The notes below the pieces were generated by a model. The model ran no database searches. It was not told the DNA's origin and saw only the letters and a program-made list of their open reading frames with translations. From Phycisphaerae bacterium (GTDB lineage: Bacteria; Planctomycetota; Phycisphaerae; Phycisphaerales; SM1A02): DNA of 38,375 nt. Made by a program: the position numbers and the translations under genes. Positions 1 to 7,595 of this stretch are shown piece after piece (position 1 is the stretch's first letter; each line of letters begins with the position of its first letter). Location of the stretch: the NCBI GenBank assembly GCA_016795035.1, contig JAEUIT010000060.1, positions 1 to 38,375 on the forward strand. The letters run 5' to 3'.

Positions 1-150
1 TTCACGCAGGTCGCGGTGGCGCTCGCCTTCATGAAGGAGCGGGGCTGCCTCGCGCCCGAGCATGGGCGCACGCAGTCCGCGCCCGAGGGACTGCACCTCG
101 ACGCGATGACCGAGTTCCACGCCCTCCGGGAGAAGCCCATAGGCGGCTGA
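1..150 (+). CDS. 3' end of an unidentified gene (49 codons visible)
   Basis: The first forward frame is open from the window edge to TGA at 148-150 and gives a 49-residue C-terminal tail ending in REKPIGG. The tail contains a short helical-looking stretch (VAVALAFMKERGCLAPE) and no motif I can assign. The strong hairpin just downstream (187-206) supports a real 3' end here. It is on the opposite strand to the integrated element that begins beyond it, so it could be host sequence flanking the element or an element gene in the other orientation. I cannot name it. Confidence 0.5.
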   Translation, partial: FTQVAVALAFMKERGCLAPEHGRTQSAPEGLHLDAMTEFHALREKPIGG

Positions 151-186
151 AACGCCCACGTTCGCCCGTGGAGCGGACCCGCAAAC

Positions 187-213
187 GCCTCGGCCTTCGC
201 CGAGGCTTTCTCT
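187..213 (+). terminator. Intrinsic terminator downstream of the partial gene
   Basis: A perfect 8-bp stem GCCTCGGC (187-194) and GCCGAGGC (199-206) with loop CTTC is followed by TTTCTCTT. It lies 37 nt after the TGA at 150. The remaining 207-266 stretch up to the methyltransferase stop codon shows nothing recognisable. Confidence 0.7.
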
Positions 214-266
214 TCGGCCGCGACGTGGGGCGACGTCGCGGCACCTAGCCAACGGCTCGTGCGCCG

Positions 267-1586
267 TCATGATGTCGACGCCTCCGCCTTCGACGCGATG
301 CGCTCGGCCTTCCGGCCCGTGAACGACTCCCAGCGTTTCACGATCACGTCGCAGTAGAGTTTGTCGAGCTCCATCAGGAACGCGCGGCGCCCGGACTGTT
401 CGGCGCCGATGAGCGTCGAGCCGCTGCCGCCGAAGAGGTCGAGGACGTTCTCGCCCGGGCGCGAGGAGTACGTGATCGCGCGCGTTGCCAACTCGACGGG
501 CTTCTCCGTCAAGTGCACCATCGACTGCGGGTTCACCTTCTTGACGTGCCATAGGTCCGGCACATTGTTAGGTCCGAGGAACACGTGCGCCGCACCTTCC
601 TTCCAGCCGTAGAAGCAGATCTCGAACGCGCCCATGAAGTCCTTGCGCGTGAGGACCGGATGCTGCTTGTCCCAGACGATCCCCTGCGAGAAGTACAGCT
701 CGTGCTTCCTGAGGTAGGGCGGATAGTTGCCGAGGTTGGCGTATCCGCCCCAGACGTAAAAACCGCGGCCAGGATCGAGCACGCGCGCCATGTTGCCGAA
801 CCACGCGTCGAGCAACGCGTCGAACGCCTCGTCGGTCACGAAGTCGTTCGCGAGCGGCCGGTCCTTCGCGCGCAGTTTCCGGTGCGTGGCCTGCGTGCTC
901 GACGGATTCCGCGCGGCGTCGAACTTCTGGTGGTGCGTCGCCGTCGGCGCGAACGACGACAGTCCCGCGGCGATCGCGTTGTTCGAGCGCGGCTCGACGC
1001 GAACGTTGTAGGGCGGATCAGTGTTGACGAGTTGGATGGTCGCGCCGGCCAACAGCGTGTCCACGTCGTCGCGCGACGCGCTGTCGCCGCACATCAGGCG
1101 ATGCTCGCCTAACACATAGATGTCGCCGCGCTTCGTCGTCGCCTCGTCCGGCGGCTCGGGCACCGAGTCGGGATCGACGAGCCCGGCCTTGAGATCGGCG
1201 GCGAAGATCTTCGCGAGGTCGTCCGCGTCGAAGCCGAGCGACGCGAGTTCGATGCCGAGGTCTCGGATCTCGGCGAGTTCGATCGGAAGAAGCTCCTGAT
1301 CCCACGTGGCGAGCGTCGCGAGCTGGTTGTCGGCGAGCCGATACGCCTTCGCCTTCTCCGCCGTCATGTCCGCGACGTGAACCGGCACATGCTTCAAGCC
1401 GAGCTTGATCGCCGCCTTCAGTCGCGTGTGACCGACGATCACCACATTGTTAGTGTCGACGACGATTGGCTGCCGGAAGCCGTAGTCGCGGATCGACGCG
1501 GCCACCGCGTCGACGGCGTTGTCGTTCACGCGGGGGTTCTTCTCATACGGCTTGACTTCAGAGATGGCGATCATTTGCACGTTCAA
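267..1586 (-). CDS. DNA methyltransferase with N-terminal ParB-like domain
   Basis: The protein (about 439 aa) probably methylates an amino group of adenine or cytosine in DNA. Residues about 5-90 are a ParB-like domain, with a substrate-loop-like VGHTRLKAA at about 51-59 and LADNQLA at 84-90. The catalytic motif DPPY is at 190-193 and the AdoMet-binding FGGSGST at about 385-391. DPPY before FxGxG, with about 190 residues between, is the beta-class order, and the spacer should hold the target recognition domain. The frame is open back to 1874, but that part overlaps the HTH gene and is not family-like. A TTG at 1586 has AGGA 6 nt upstream; GTG at 1580 and ATG at 1574 are alternatives. ParB-methylase fusions are common in phages and integrative elements. 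No partner endonuclease is adjacent, though a nuclease-like gene lies at 5240-5839. The recognition site cannot be predicted. Confidence 0.88.
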   Translation of the reverse strand: MNVQMIAISEVKPYEKNPRVNDNAVDAVAASIRDYGFRQPIVVDTNNVVIVGHTRLKAAIKLGLKHVPVHVADMTAEKAKAYRLADNQLATLATWDQELLPIELAEIRDLGIELASLGFDADDLAKIFAADLKAGLVDPDSVPEPPDEATTKRGDIYVLGEHRLMCGDSASRDDVDTLLAGATIQLVNTDPPYNVRVEPRSNNAIAAGLSSFAPTATHHQKFDAARNPSSTQATHRKLRAKDRPLANDFVTDEAFDALLDAWFGNMARVLDPGRGFYVWGGYANLGNYPPYLRKHELYFSQGIVWDKQHPVLTRKDFMGAFEICFYGWKEGAAHVFLGPNNVPDLWHVKKVNPQSMVHLTEKPVELATRAITYSSRPGENVLDLFGGSGSTLIGAEQSGRRAFLMELDKLYCDVIVKRWESFTGRKAERIASKAEASTS

Positions 1587-2001
1587 AGGGAGTCCTTTCC
1601 CTCGGTCGCGGCTTCTGCTTGAGCCGCTCCACAAGGATGTCGAGGTCGCTGACCGAGTACATGGTGCGGCGACCGATTCGGATAGTCGGCAGCGGTCCGC
1701 GCGGTGCGGTGATCGACCACACCGTCCGCTCCGAGATGCCGAGGCGTCCCGCAACTTCGCGAGAGGTGAGCAGGGTTCGTTCTGGCTTCTCCGGTTGGGG
1801 CGAAACGGGAGAAGGAGTTTGAGGTGCAGGCGGGTCGACGCGTACGCGGATCTCTTCCCATGGACGCGACGCACGACGCTGCGTCATCCCTTCCTCCAAT
1901 GCGACGACGAATTCGATGAGTGATTCGGCCAGGCGTTGTGCCGCCGCCAACTCGCGGGTTGTGGGTTTCATCCCCGAATGTTCTCGTCGGATCGGTGACA
2001 C
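1558..2001 (-). CDS. Excisionase-like helix-turn-helix protein
   Basis: This 147-aa protein has a C-terminal winged HTH of the MerR/excisionase (HTH_17) type at about residues 78-130. It shows LTSREVAGRLGISERTVW, followed by the wing PTIRIGRRTMYSVSDLDILVE. Residues 1-75 are a short helix (LAESLIEFVVAL) and a proline-rich linker. In integrative elements such proteins direct excision or regulate the element, and either fits here. Its 3' end overlaps the chosen start of the methyltransferase by about 29 nt. The start is uncertain: GTG at 2001 gives the full frame, while ATG at 1971 removes ten residues; neither has a strong ribosome site. Confidence 0.78.
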   Translation of the reverse strand: MSPIRREHSGMKPTTRELAAAQRLAESLIEFVVALEEGMTQRRASRPWEEIRVRVDPPAPQTPSPVSPQPEKPERTLLTSREVAGRLGISERTVWSITAPRGPLPTIRIGRRTMYSVSDLDILVERLKQKPRPRERTPFERANDRHL

Positions 2002-2020
2002 GTCCGCCGTTCGATCGCGG

Positions 2021-2190
2021 CGACTGCGGGGACTGTGAGGACTGTGGGGACATTCGCCTTCGTGAACGACATGTTGCGGACACCCGTTCTGCGTCGTGTG
2101 CCATCGCGAGGCGGTCCGCCGTTAAGCGACTCCGCGCGGCGAGGCGCGAAACATCCCCACAGTCCTCGCAGTCCTTACAGTCCCCACAGG
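2021..2190. repeat. Inverted array of 9-nt GACTGTGGG-type repeats (candidate iterons)
   Basis: The 213-bp gap between the primase stop and the HTH gene holds two short tandem arrays facing each other. The left arm (about 2022-2051) reads as three 9-nt units, GACTGCGGG, GACTGTGAG and GACTGTGGG, plus GA. The right arm (about 2152-2187), read on the other strand, gives CTGTGGG, GACTGTAAG, GACTGCGAG, GACTGTGGG and GA. The arms are separated by about 100 bp and match as an imperfect inverted repeat of about 29 bp with four differences. Spaced direct repeats beside a replication gene suggest an origin with iterons. A transcript through them could instead fold into a large hairpin acting as attenuator or terminator. 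Confidence 0.75.
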
Positions 2191-2214
2191 CGGGACGGGC
2201 ATGGAGATGGCCGG

Positions 2215-4644
2215 TCAACGGTCGCTCCTCAGTCCGATGCCCTCGTAGAACCGCACTTGGCCTGTCGTGCGCCGGCTGGCGATCTCCGTGAACGCGGCCT
2301 GAAGATCTCTGGCAAAGATGGAGTCGGCTCCGCGCGCCACGATGCGATGCCCGTCGCACCAGTCCAGCCACGCCGAATAGAGGGCGTCAAGATTGGCGCG
2401 AAATCCTGTGCCGATCACGCAGCAATCGCGAACGAACGCGTGGATCGGCGAGGACAGGTCGAGGAGGTCGCTTGCGGCGCTTTTGGTCACGTCGGGCTGC
2501 TCGAAATGCCCTCGTTCCCTTAGCGAACGGAGACCGTCAAGTGCCCAGAGCAGGATGCCCGGCAGCTCGAGGGCGAGCTTGGCGGAGAGCGTTGTGTCCT
2601 CGCGCCCGTAGAAGGACTTGGGTAGGCGAAGGACGATGAACCGGCGCGGCAGCGCGCCGCTCGCGTCGCCGAGCTTGGGCAGCTCGTTCGTGGCGATGAC
2701 GATGCGTGTAGGGAGTTTCATCGTCACGGCGCCGAGGAACTTGCGGTCAATGCTCAAAAAGTCCTCGCCCGAGATGCTGAGGAGACGCTCGGTCAGAACG
2801 TTCATGCCCTGGCCGCTGAAGCGGGCATCGCTCATCACCGCGACCGACTTGCCAATCAAAGGCTGCAGCCCGAATTGCGCGGTGAGGCTCGATGCGATGG
2901 GCGCCACCACGTTGCCGTTGCCGACGAGCTGACCGATCACGCGCAGGATCGTGCCCTTGCCGGATCGCGGCGGCCCGATCATGAGCAGGATCTTCTGCTG
3001 CGTCGTGTCGGCAACCAGCAGGTAACCCATCCATTCGCGCAGTGCCTGGATCGACTGCCCGTCGCCGTCGAAAGCCTCCTCGAGGAAGCTGTGCCACCTC
3101 GCCGGCCGTGCCGCGTTCTCGTCCCAGTCGAACTCGAGGGCGTTCGTGGTGAAAAGATCGGGGCTCGGTGCGAACGCCGCTCCTGTAGTGAGGTCGAGAT
3201 TCATCGACCTGCACGGCAGGACGTCGAGCGGGGCCGGACGCCCTTCGCGTGCCGCGAGCCATGACGGACTCGACAGCTGAGTCGACAAGTAAACGCAGTT
3301 CCTGATCGTCCTGACCGCCGCGCTCACGGTCGACGGATTCGAGTCGAAGCGGATCAGCGAGTAGCCGCCGTCGCTGTCCTGCTTGATGCGGACCGCCTCG
3401 TGCAGCCATGGCTGAAGCCGATGCGCCAACTCGCCGTCCTCGATCTGGCGGTACCTATTCTGCTCCCACGCAAGAAAGACGTCGCCGTAGTTGACGATGG
3501 TCCGGCGATCGGGATGCGTCCACTGCTCGTCGAGAAACGCGATGGCGGTCGGAAGCGTCTTCTGCGGCGACAGGATTAACCGATCGGTCAACGGATCTCG
3601 CGAGCCCAGCGTCGGCAGCCCGACCTCATCGGCAGTCAGACTCGATTCGTCCACGAGGTTCTCCTGCGAATCTGCATCGTTCTCGAAAGGTCGCGGGTCC
3701 GATTTAGGTGTGTCTGATGCTCGCGGCGACGCTCGTCTGCGGTGGCCCGACGACGTCGAAAGGGGGGCGTCGAGGAGCCAACCTCTCGGCATCGCGTGCG
3801 GCTTCGTCGCCGCGTCGTCGATCTTGTGACGAAGCTCCTTTTCGCTCCATGGCGGCACGCAGCGAGAATTGAACTCGTCGCGGAGGATTCGCAGAGCCGC
3901 GTCTGGCTCAAGCTCGAAGCCGTGCACGAGCGCCGTGGCGGCGGCGTATGTCCGGTCGTGACCTCCTTGGCCTGAGATCGCCGAAGGCATCCTTGCGAGA
4001 TATGCCATGGCGCGACGCTCGCGGAAGTCGAGTCGACACGATCGCGTCGGCGGCACCTTCCGTTCCAGCCTGCCACGTCCACGAGTTTCCCACGCCGCCG
4101 CGACGTGCTCACCGTGGCGCTGCACGACTACGGCGCGGGCGAGCGCGAAGACTCCGTCGGCAAGCCCGTCTGCATCAACCGCAGGCGGCACGCCATCGAG
4201 GTAGTCGTACGGCTCTCCGCTTGGGTGTGTGCTCGGCCCGACAAGCGTCTGCGCGCCAGTGCTGCGGAGCTCGACGAGCATCTCGTTGGTCAGGGGGTCG
4301 CGAAACTGCTTCGTGACGGCGCCGAACGCGACGTACCACCAATGCGATTGCGGCGCACAACGGCGACCGGTCTTCACGCGCGTCGCCGGAAGAAAACGCG
4401 GCGCGAGTTCGCCCGCCTCAGGACAGTCCAAGTCGACGTCGACTACCCACCCGCTCGGCTCGCCCAAGAGGATGCCGATGTTCCCGATGCCGTTGTAGTG
4501 TCGCGCCAGATCCGCAGGTCCAAGACGGCACTTCTGCCAGCCACGCATCCTGATCGCCTTCGAGCCGGAAGGAACCGGCACCGTGAGGAGGCCGCGCGCG
4601 GTGTACGCGTGAGCTGCATCGAGGACCAACGTGGCGTTGGTCAT
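2215..4644 (-). CDS. Primase-polymerase / D5-family SF3 helicase fusion
   Basis: This 809-aa protein probably initiates and drives replication of the element. The N-terminus (about 10-170) is a bifunctional primase-polymerase (AEP) domain, with catalytic DVDLD at 69-73 and SHWWY (His101). Residues about 228-280 resemble a primase C-terminal helical domain. The C-terminal half is a D5/P4-type superfamily 3 helicase: Walker A GPPRSGKGT at 557-565, Walker B-like VAVMSDAR at 600-607, sensor ATNELP at 651-656 and arginine-finger candidates R667/R668. A linker at 295-345 is acidic and low in complexity. This architecture is typical of phages, satellites and integrative plasmids. Its ATG overlaps the TGA of the DUF1580 gene (ATGA), so translation is probably coupled. 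The repeat array at 2021-2190 lies just downstream and could be its origin. Confidence 0.92.
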   Translation of the reverse strand: MTNATLVLDAAHAYTARGLLTVPVPSGSKAIRMRGWQKCRLGPADLARHYNGIGNIGILLGEPSGWVVDVDLDCPEAGELAPRFLPATRVKTGRRCAPQSHWWYVAFGAVTKQFRDPLTNEMLVELRSTGAQTLVGPSTHPSGEPYDYLDGVPPAVDADGLADGVFALARAVVVQRHGEHVAAAWETRGRGRLERKVPPTRSCRLDFRERRAMAYLARMPSAISGQGGHDRTYAAATALVHGFELEPDAALRILRDEFNSRCVPPWSEKELRHKIDDAATKPHAMPRGWLLDAPLSTSSGHRRRASPRASDTPKSDPRPFENDADSQENLVDESSLTADEVGLPTLGSRDPLTDRLILSPQKTLPTAIAFLDEQWTHPDRRTIVNYGDVFLAWEQNRYRQIEDGELAHRLQPWLHEAVRIKQDSDGGYSLIRFDSNPSTVSAAVRTIRNCVYLSTQLSSPSWLAAREGRPAPLDVLPCRSMNLDLTTGAAFAPSPDLFTTNALEFDWDENAARPARWHSFLEEAFDGDGQSIQALREWMGYLLVADTTQQKILLMIGPPRSGKGTILRVIGQLVGNGNVVAPIASSLTAQFGLQPLIGKSVAVMSDARFSGQGMNVLTERLLSISGEDFLSIDRKFLGAVTMKLPTRIVIATNELPKLGDASGALPRRFIVLRLPKSFYGREDTTLSAKLALELPGILLWALDGLRSLRERGHFEQPDVTKSAASDLLDLSSPIHAFVRDCCVIGTGFRANLDALYSAWLDWCDGHRIVARGADSIFARDLQAAFTEIASRRTTGQVRFYEGIGLRSDR

Positions 4645-5030
4645 GAGTCTCGTGTCCCCGCGGGCGACGCCGCTTGTCGAACGTCAAGTCCAAGTTCAGT
4701 CGCGCGCCGTCGCACGGCGACTTGCCGATCTAAGAGGGCGCGACGCCCTCTGAACGGGGACGTGCGTGCCGCCGGGGGCGTTGCCGGCATCTGGTCGCGC
4801 CGATCGAAGTACGCGGCGTCCGCTTCGGCGAGCCGTCTGACGAATTGGTCCACCCACTCCGCTGTCGTGAAGATCTTGCCGCCGGCGCGAACGTGTTGGA
4901 GCCTGATTCGCTCGCCGCCGCGCGACAGGACCCCGCGCCGGCACCAGCGCCAAATGCAGTTCGTGGAGGGTCGGCCTGGCGCGAGCTTGGCGGCGTCTCC
5001 GAGCGTGATGTGACTGTCGGTCTCGTGCAT
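4641..5030 (-). CDS. DUF1580-family helix-turn-helix protein
   Basis: The 129-aa protein begins MHETDSHITLGDAAKLAPG. Residues about 7-65 match the DUF1580 pattern, a planctomycete HTH family with an xLxEAAKLxP opening, an IWRW helix, and VRAGGKIFTTAEWVDQFVRRL at the end of the domain. The remaining Arg/Ala-rich tail has no assigned role. The frame stays open to 5243, but the upstream residues are not family-like, so I start at ATG 5028-5030. The stop codon overlaps the primase start by 4 nt. Members occur mostly beside integrases and primases of planctomycete mobile elements. A DNA-binding role in regulation or excision is inference. GTAACT motifs occur in the upstream gap. Confidence 0.78.
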   Translation of the reverse strand: MHETDSHITLGDAAKLAPGRPSTNCIWRWCRRGVLSRGGERIRLQHVRAGGKIFTTAEWVDQFVRRLAEADAAYFDRRDQMPATPPAARTSPFRGRRALLDRQVAVRRRATELGLDVRQAASPAGTRDS

Positions 5031-5107
5031 CGCTGTTTCCCGGTTGCAAGCGCTGCGAATGCAGCCTTGATGAGGGCGATGCACGGGTTCTAAGGGCGGC
5101 TCAGCCG

Positions 5108-5235
5108 CTGTAACTGTTTCTTCTCGATGTCCGACGCGCGGCGAGCAACAAAGGGCTTGATTCGCCGAGATAAAGGGCCACCAACGAGACTCAGGAATTG
5201 TGGCTGCCGACCGAGTTACGCAACTCTGTAACTCG
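5108..5235. promoter_or_regulatory. Repeated GTAACT motif and hairpin upstream of the DUF1580 gene
   Basis: The 209-bp gap between the nuclease-like gene and the DUF1580 gene has TGTAACT at 5109-5115 and again at 5227-5233. An inverted copy AGTTAC at 5214-5219 makes an 8-bp inverted repeat, CGAGTTAC (5212-5219) and GTAACTCG (5228-5235). The hairpin has no T-run on either strand, so it is a poor terminator. A regulator-binding site for an element protein is plausible but unproven. Confidence 0.35.
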
Positions 5236-5239
5236 AGTT

Positions 5240-5839
5240 TCAACGCGCAGGCTGACCAATCGGCTCAATCTCAGCGTCAGATGGCCACTCCCAGATCCAT
5301 GCGGCGATGTGTGACATACCGTCGTCGGCCAACCACGTGGTGGGGGTCGACTGCGACGCTATGAGGCGTGACGGAAAGATGGATCGAATCGCGCCGATCA
5401 CCGCATCACTGCGGACGTCCTTCGCGAGAGGATCCCTGTCGAAGACGCCAACGAGCATGAACCATCGGACGCATCGAACGTCGACGGAGCGGAGCTTCGC
5501 GATGTCGGAGTACCAGAGCGCGCACTGCTCCTTCGGCTTGCGGATGAATTCCCGACCCGACCAGCAGCGCTTGATCTCGATCCACAGCCGAACCTCACCG
5601 TTCGCCCACAACGCGAGGTCGCACTCGCTGTGGTTCCCGCTTCCGACCGTTGCGTATCCGCGCTCGACGCACACCGTCCACCCGCGAGCCCTGCAGTGCG
5701 CGTACGCCGCACATCGCGCCTGCTCCTCCTTTGGAAGCCGCTCGTTGGGTCGAGTACCGGCCACCTGCAGCAGATCATCCAGAACGTCGATAAGAAGCGC
5801 TTGGGGATTCGGAAGATCCACGGATCGGACTCTATCCAA
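5240..5839 (-). CDS. Putative PD-(D/E)XK-fold nuclease-like protein
   Basis: This 199-aa protein matches no family I know by name. Residues 36-90 resemble the core of PD-(D/E)XK nucleases: an Arg/Ala-rich helix with KEEQ at 37-40, then ECDLALW with Asp74 on a strand, then LWIEIKRC with Glu88-x-Lys90. The order D...ExK, 14 residues apart, fits the fold. The C-terminal half has hydrophobic strands (VRWFMLVGVF) and a Trp-rich end (IAAWIWEWP). Its start at 5839 overlaps the integrase stop by 8 nt, so it is probably translated with the integrase. It could be cargo such as a restriction or anti-phage enzyme, a Holliday-junction-type nuclease for the element, or an inactive scaffold. Nuclease activity is inferred from three residues only. 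Confidence 0.6.
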   Translation of the reverse strand: MDRVRSVDLPNPQALLIDVLDDLLQVAGTRPNERLPKEEQARCAAYAHCRARGWTVCVERGYATVGSGNHSECDLALWANGEVRLWIEIKRCWSGREFIRKPKEQCALWYSDIAKLRSVDVRCVRWFMLVGVFDRDPLAKDVRSDAVIGAIRSIFPSRLIASQSTPTTWLADDGMSHIAAWIWEWPSDAEIEPIGQPAR

Positions 5840-7178
5840 TCCTCCTCATTACTTCCGCGACCTTCTGAAGGTCTCGCTCCGCGTACACCGCATCGGTCAC
5901 CAACGCACTGGAGTGGCCAAGCACCACGGCAGCCGCCTCAAGCCCGAACTCCCTTCGGATGCGCGTGCCAGCCGTGTGCCGTAGCTGGTGCGGATGCCAG
6001 CGATGGTCGCGCCGCCACTTTGCGATTCTCTCGAGGGCGTCGCGACCCACGCGCGCGAGGAACTCCTCCTTCGTTTCGAGCAGGCCGCCCTCGCCGCGCC
6101 GCCGGCGCAGCTCCGGCGGCAGCGGCCACGCCTTAGCGCAGGCGCGATCAATCGCCCGGCGATACGAGTTCGACGTGTAGCGGTCACCGGGCTCCCGTTC
6201 CGGCGATTCGACTCGGTTTGTTCCGGGCGCGTTGCCGCAGGAGAGGGGCGTCCTCCGTCTCGTGTGTCGTTCGGCCAGACGTTCCTTCTCCGCTTCGCGC
6301 GGACTGAAGAGATAGGAGTCGACCGCGCGACCGGCAAGGAACGGCTTGATGGTCTCCTGGGCCGCCGGTCCAAGGACGATGGTCCGTCGCTTCCCCCAGT
6401 GCGCGGTCTTGTGCTCCGCGAGATCGATCGACCAGACGTCGGCACCGTCGTCGATCGTGATGTCGATTGGCCGCAGCCCGAAGAGCTCGCCTCCGCGCGC
6501 ACCCGTGTGATACTGCAGGCGAATGAGTGCGAGCACCTGCCTGCTGACGTAAGGCGTGACCGCCTCGATAAACGTCTCGTCGACCGCGCGCACGGGCGCG
6601 GTCTCGCGCGCGTCGCATCGGCCACGCTTCAGTCCTGGCAAAGCCTTCAGCGATTGGTATGCGGTGATCGGGACGAGCTCGTGTGCGGCGCCCCACCTGA
6701 AGATCGCACAGATGCGCTGCACCTGATTGTTAACCTGGCGTCTGGACCAGGGCCTGCGCGGCGGATCGAGGCTGTCGTCGCCGCGGACCATCGCGTCGCG
6801 AACCTCGCGCAGCCGGTTCGGTCCGAACTCCTCAGCGGGCGTCGAGCCGAAGTGCTGCCTGAGCACTCGCACCGCCTGCGTGATCGTGCAGCACTCCGAC
6901 GCAGAATAGTGCGCGAGCGCCCACTCGCAGTATGGAACGACGAGTTCGTCGATCGTCAGCCGTTCGTCCGCCATCGGAGATTCGGCGCGATCAGGCCGCT
7001 CCGGCAGTCTCCGTCCCAGCGATTCCCACTCGGCGATGAGGCGGTGATACGCCTCGCGCGTCGAAGGCTCGTCCCACGGCCCAAGCCAGTACTGCCGGCG
7101 GAACTTCGTCGTCTTGTCCGTCAACGTGACGGCGCCGTGACCTCTCTTCTCGAACAGTTTCGGCGGCTTCTTTGCCAT
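5832..7178 (-). CDS. Tyrosine recombinase / integrase
   Basis: This 448-aa site-specific recombinase probably inserts the element into the tRNA-Val gene. From the chosen start, the N-terminal DNA-binding part spans about 1-190 with a core-binding SAM-like region (SASECCTITQAVRVLRQHFG). The catalytic domain shows Arg228 in HTGARGGE, a beta-hairpin Lys in EHKTAHWGK, His397-x-x-Arg400 in HPHQLRHTAG, His422 in LGHSS and the nucleophile Tyr432 in VYAERD. All expected residues are present. An Arg-rich insertion (about 300-385) lies between the hairpin and the HxxR box. ATG 7176-7178 has GGAG 9 nt upstream; the frame also allows 7223. It is the first element gene after the tRNA and overlaps the following gene by 8 nt. 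Confidence 0.95.
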   Translation of the reverse strand: MAKKPPKLFEKRGHGAVTLTDKTTKFRRQYWLGPWDEPSTREAYHRLIAEWESLGRRLPERPDRAESPMADERLTIDELVVPYCEWALAHYSASECCTITQAVRVLRQHFGSTPAEEFGPNRLREVRDAMVRGDDSLDPPRRPWSRRQVNNQVQRICAIFRWGAAHELVPITAYQSLKALPGLKRGRCDARETAPVRAVDETFIEAVTPYVSRQVLALIRLQYHTGARGGELFGLRPIDITIDDGADVWSIDLAEHKTAHWGKRRTIVLGPAAQETIKPFLAGRAVDSYLFSPREAEKERLAERHTRRRTPLSCGNAPGTNRVESPEREPGDRYTSNSYRRAIDRACAKAWPLPPELRRRRGEGGLLETKEEFLARVGRDALERIAKWRRDHRWHPHQLRHTAGTRIRREFGLEAAAVVLGHSSALVTDAVYAERDLQKVAEVMRRIG

Positions 7179-7299
7179 GGCTCGCAGCTCCGGTTTCGAA
7201 TTGCGCGACCTGAGGTCGCGCAAAACTTGGCCTTGTGCTGCGCTGCCCGTTTCGGGCAGGTACCCGCAACTCGCGGGTTCAGCGTGACTTGACTAGGAA

Positions 7300-7373
7300 T
7301 GGGCGATACTGGACTCGAACCAGTGACCTCACGGGTGTGATCCGTGCGCTCTAGCCAGCTGAGCTAATCGCCC
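7300..7373 (-). tRNA. tRNA-Val (anticodon CAC)
   Basis: The minus strand folds as a full cloverleaf of 74 nt. The acceptor stem is GGGCGAT with ATCGCCC and discriminator A at 7300. The anticodon stem CACGG/CCGTG closes the 7-nt loop ATCACAC, so positions 34-36 are CAC. The T-arm is ACTGG TTCGAGT CCAGT. CCA is not encoded. Its 3' end faces the integrase gene, so it is the likely attachment site. A TATACT motif on the minus strand at 7504-7499 is a possible -10 element about 120 nt upstream. Confidence 0.95.
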
Positions 7374-7595
7374 GGCGATGTGCGTCCCGCGGGCTAGCGG
7401 CGGGGCGGTTGTCGTGCTGTCGATCGGCCTTGCGGCCGCGAAGCTGTTTGCGAGTCCGAGGCTGGCGGCGGGGGAATCCGGCCGGCGTCGGGTCGCGGAG
7501 TATACCGAAGGCCTCGGCGACTCCACAGGTGCGTGCTGGCGGCGTCCTCGCATTCGCCCCGCACGCTGGAGGCTGGCGCCTCCCGCGACGTGGCT
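7374..7595. other. Intergenic stretch with a GC-rich hairpin beyond tatA
   Basis: No gene is seen here. A hairpin GGAGGC (7568-7573), loop TGGC, GCCTCC (7578-7583) lies 13 nt beyond the tatA stop. It lacks a T-run, so it is at best a weak terminator or an mRNA 3'-end structure. A minus-strand TATACT (7504-7499) may serve the tRNA-Val gene, but no -35 partner is convincing. Confidence 0.4.

Larger units (their letters stand above)
267..7300 (-). mobile_element. Compact tRNA-Val-linked integrative element (satellite-like), left end not defined
   Basis: Six genes run in one direction away from the 3' end of tRNA-Val: tyrosine integrase, PD-(D/E)XK-like protein, DUF1580 protein, primase-polymerase/helicase, excisionase-like HTH protein and DNA methyltransferase. 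Three neighbouring pairs overlap (8, 4 and about 29 nt), so they are probably coupled in translation. The integrase begins 121 nt beyond the tRNA 3' end, the usual geometry of integration into a tRNA gene. No structural, packaging or conjugation gene is present. I did not find a second copy of the tRNA-Val 3' end on the left, so the other attachment site is either outside the window or degenerate. The left coordinate is only the last confident element gene. Element type (satellite, integrative plasmid or prophage remnant) is inference. Confidence 0.75.

Noticed and set aside
1587..1874. N-terminal extension of the methyltransferase
   Set aside because: It overlaps the HTH gene, is low-complexity and lacks ParB homology; the ParB-like domain begins at the chosen start.
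2035..2523. Repeat-coded peptides such as DCGDCEDCGD on either strand
   Set aside because: They are translations of the 9-nt repeats and have no ribosome site or domain.
7300..7373. tRNA-Ile, from a GAT in the anticodon arm
   Set aside because: With the CACGG/CCGTG stem the 7-nt loop is ATCACAC, which places CAC at positions 34-36, so it is tRNA-Val.
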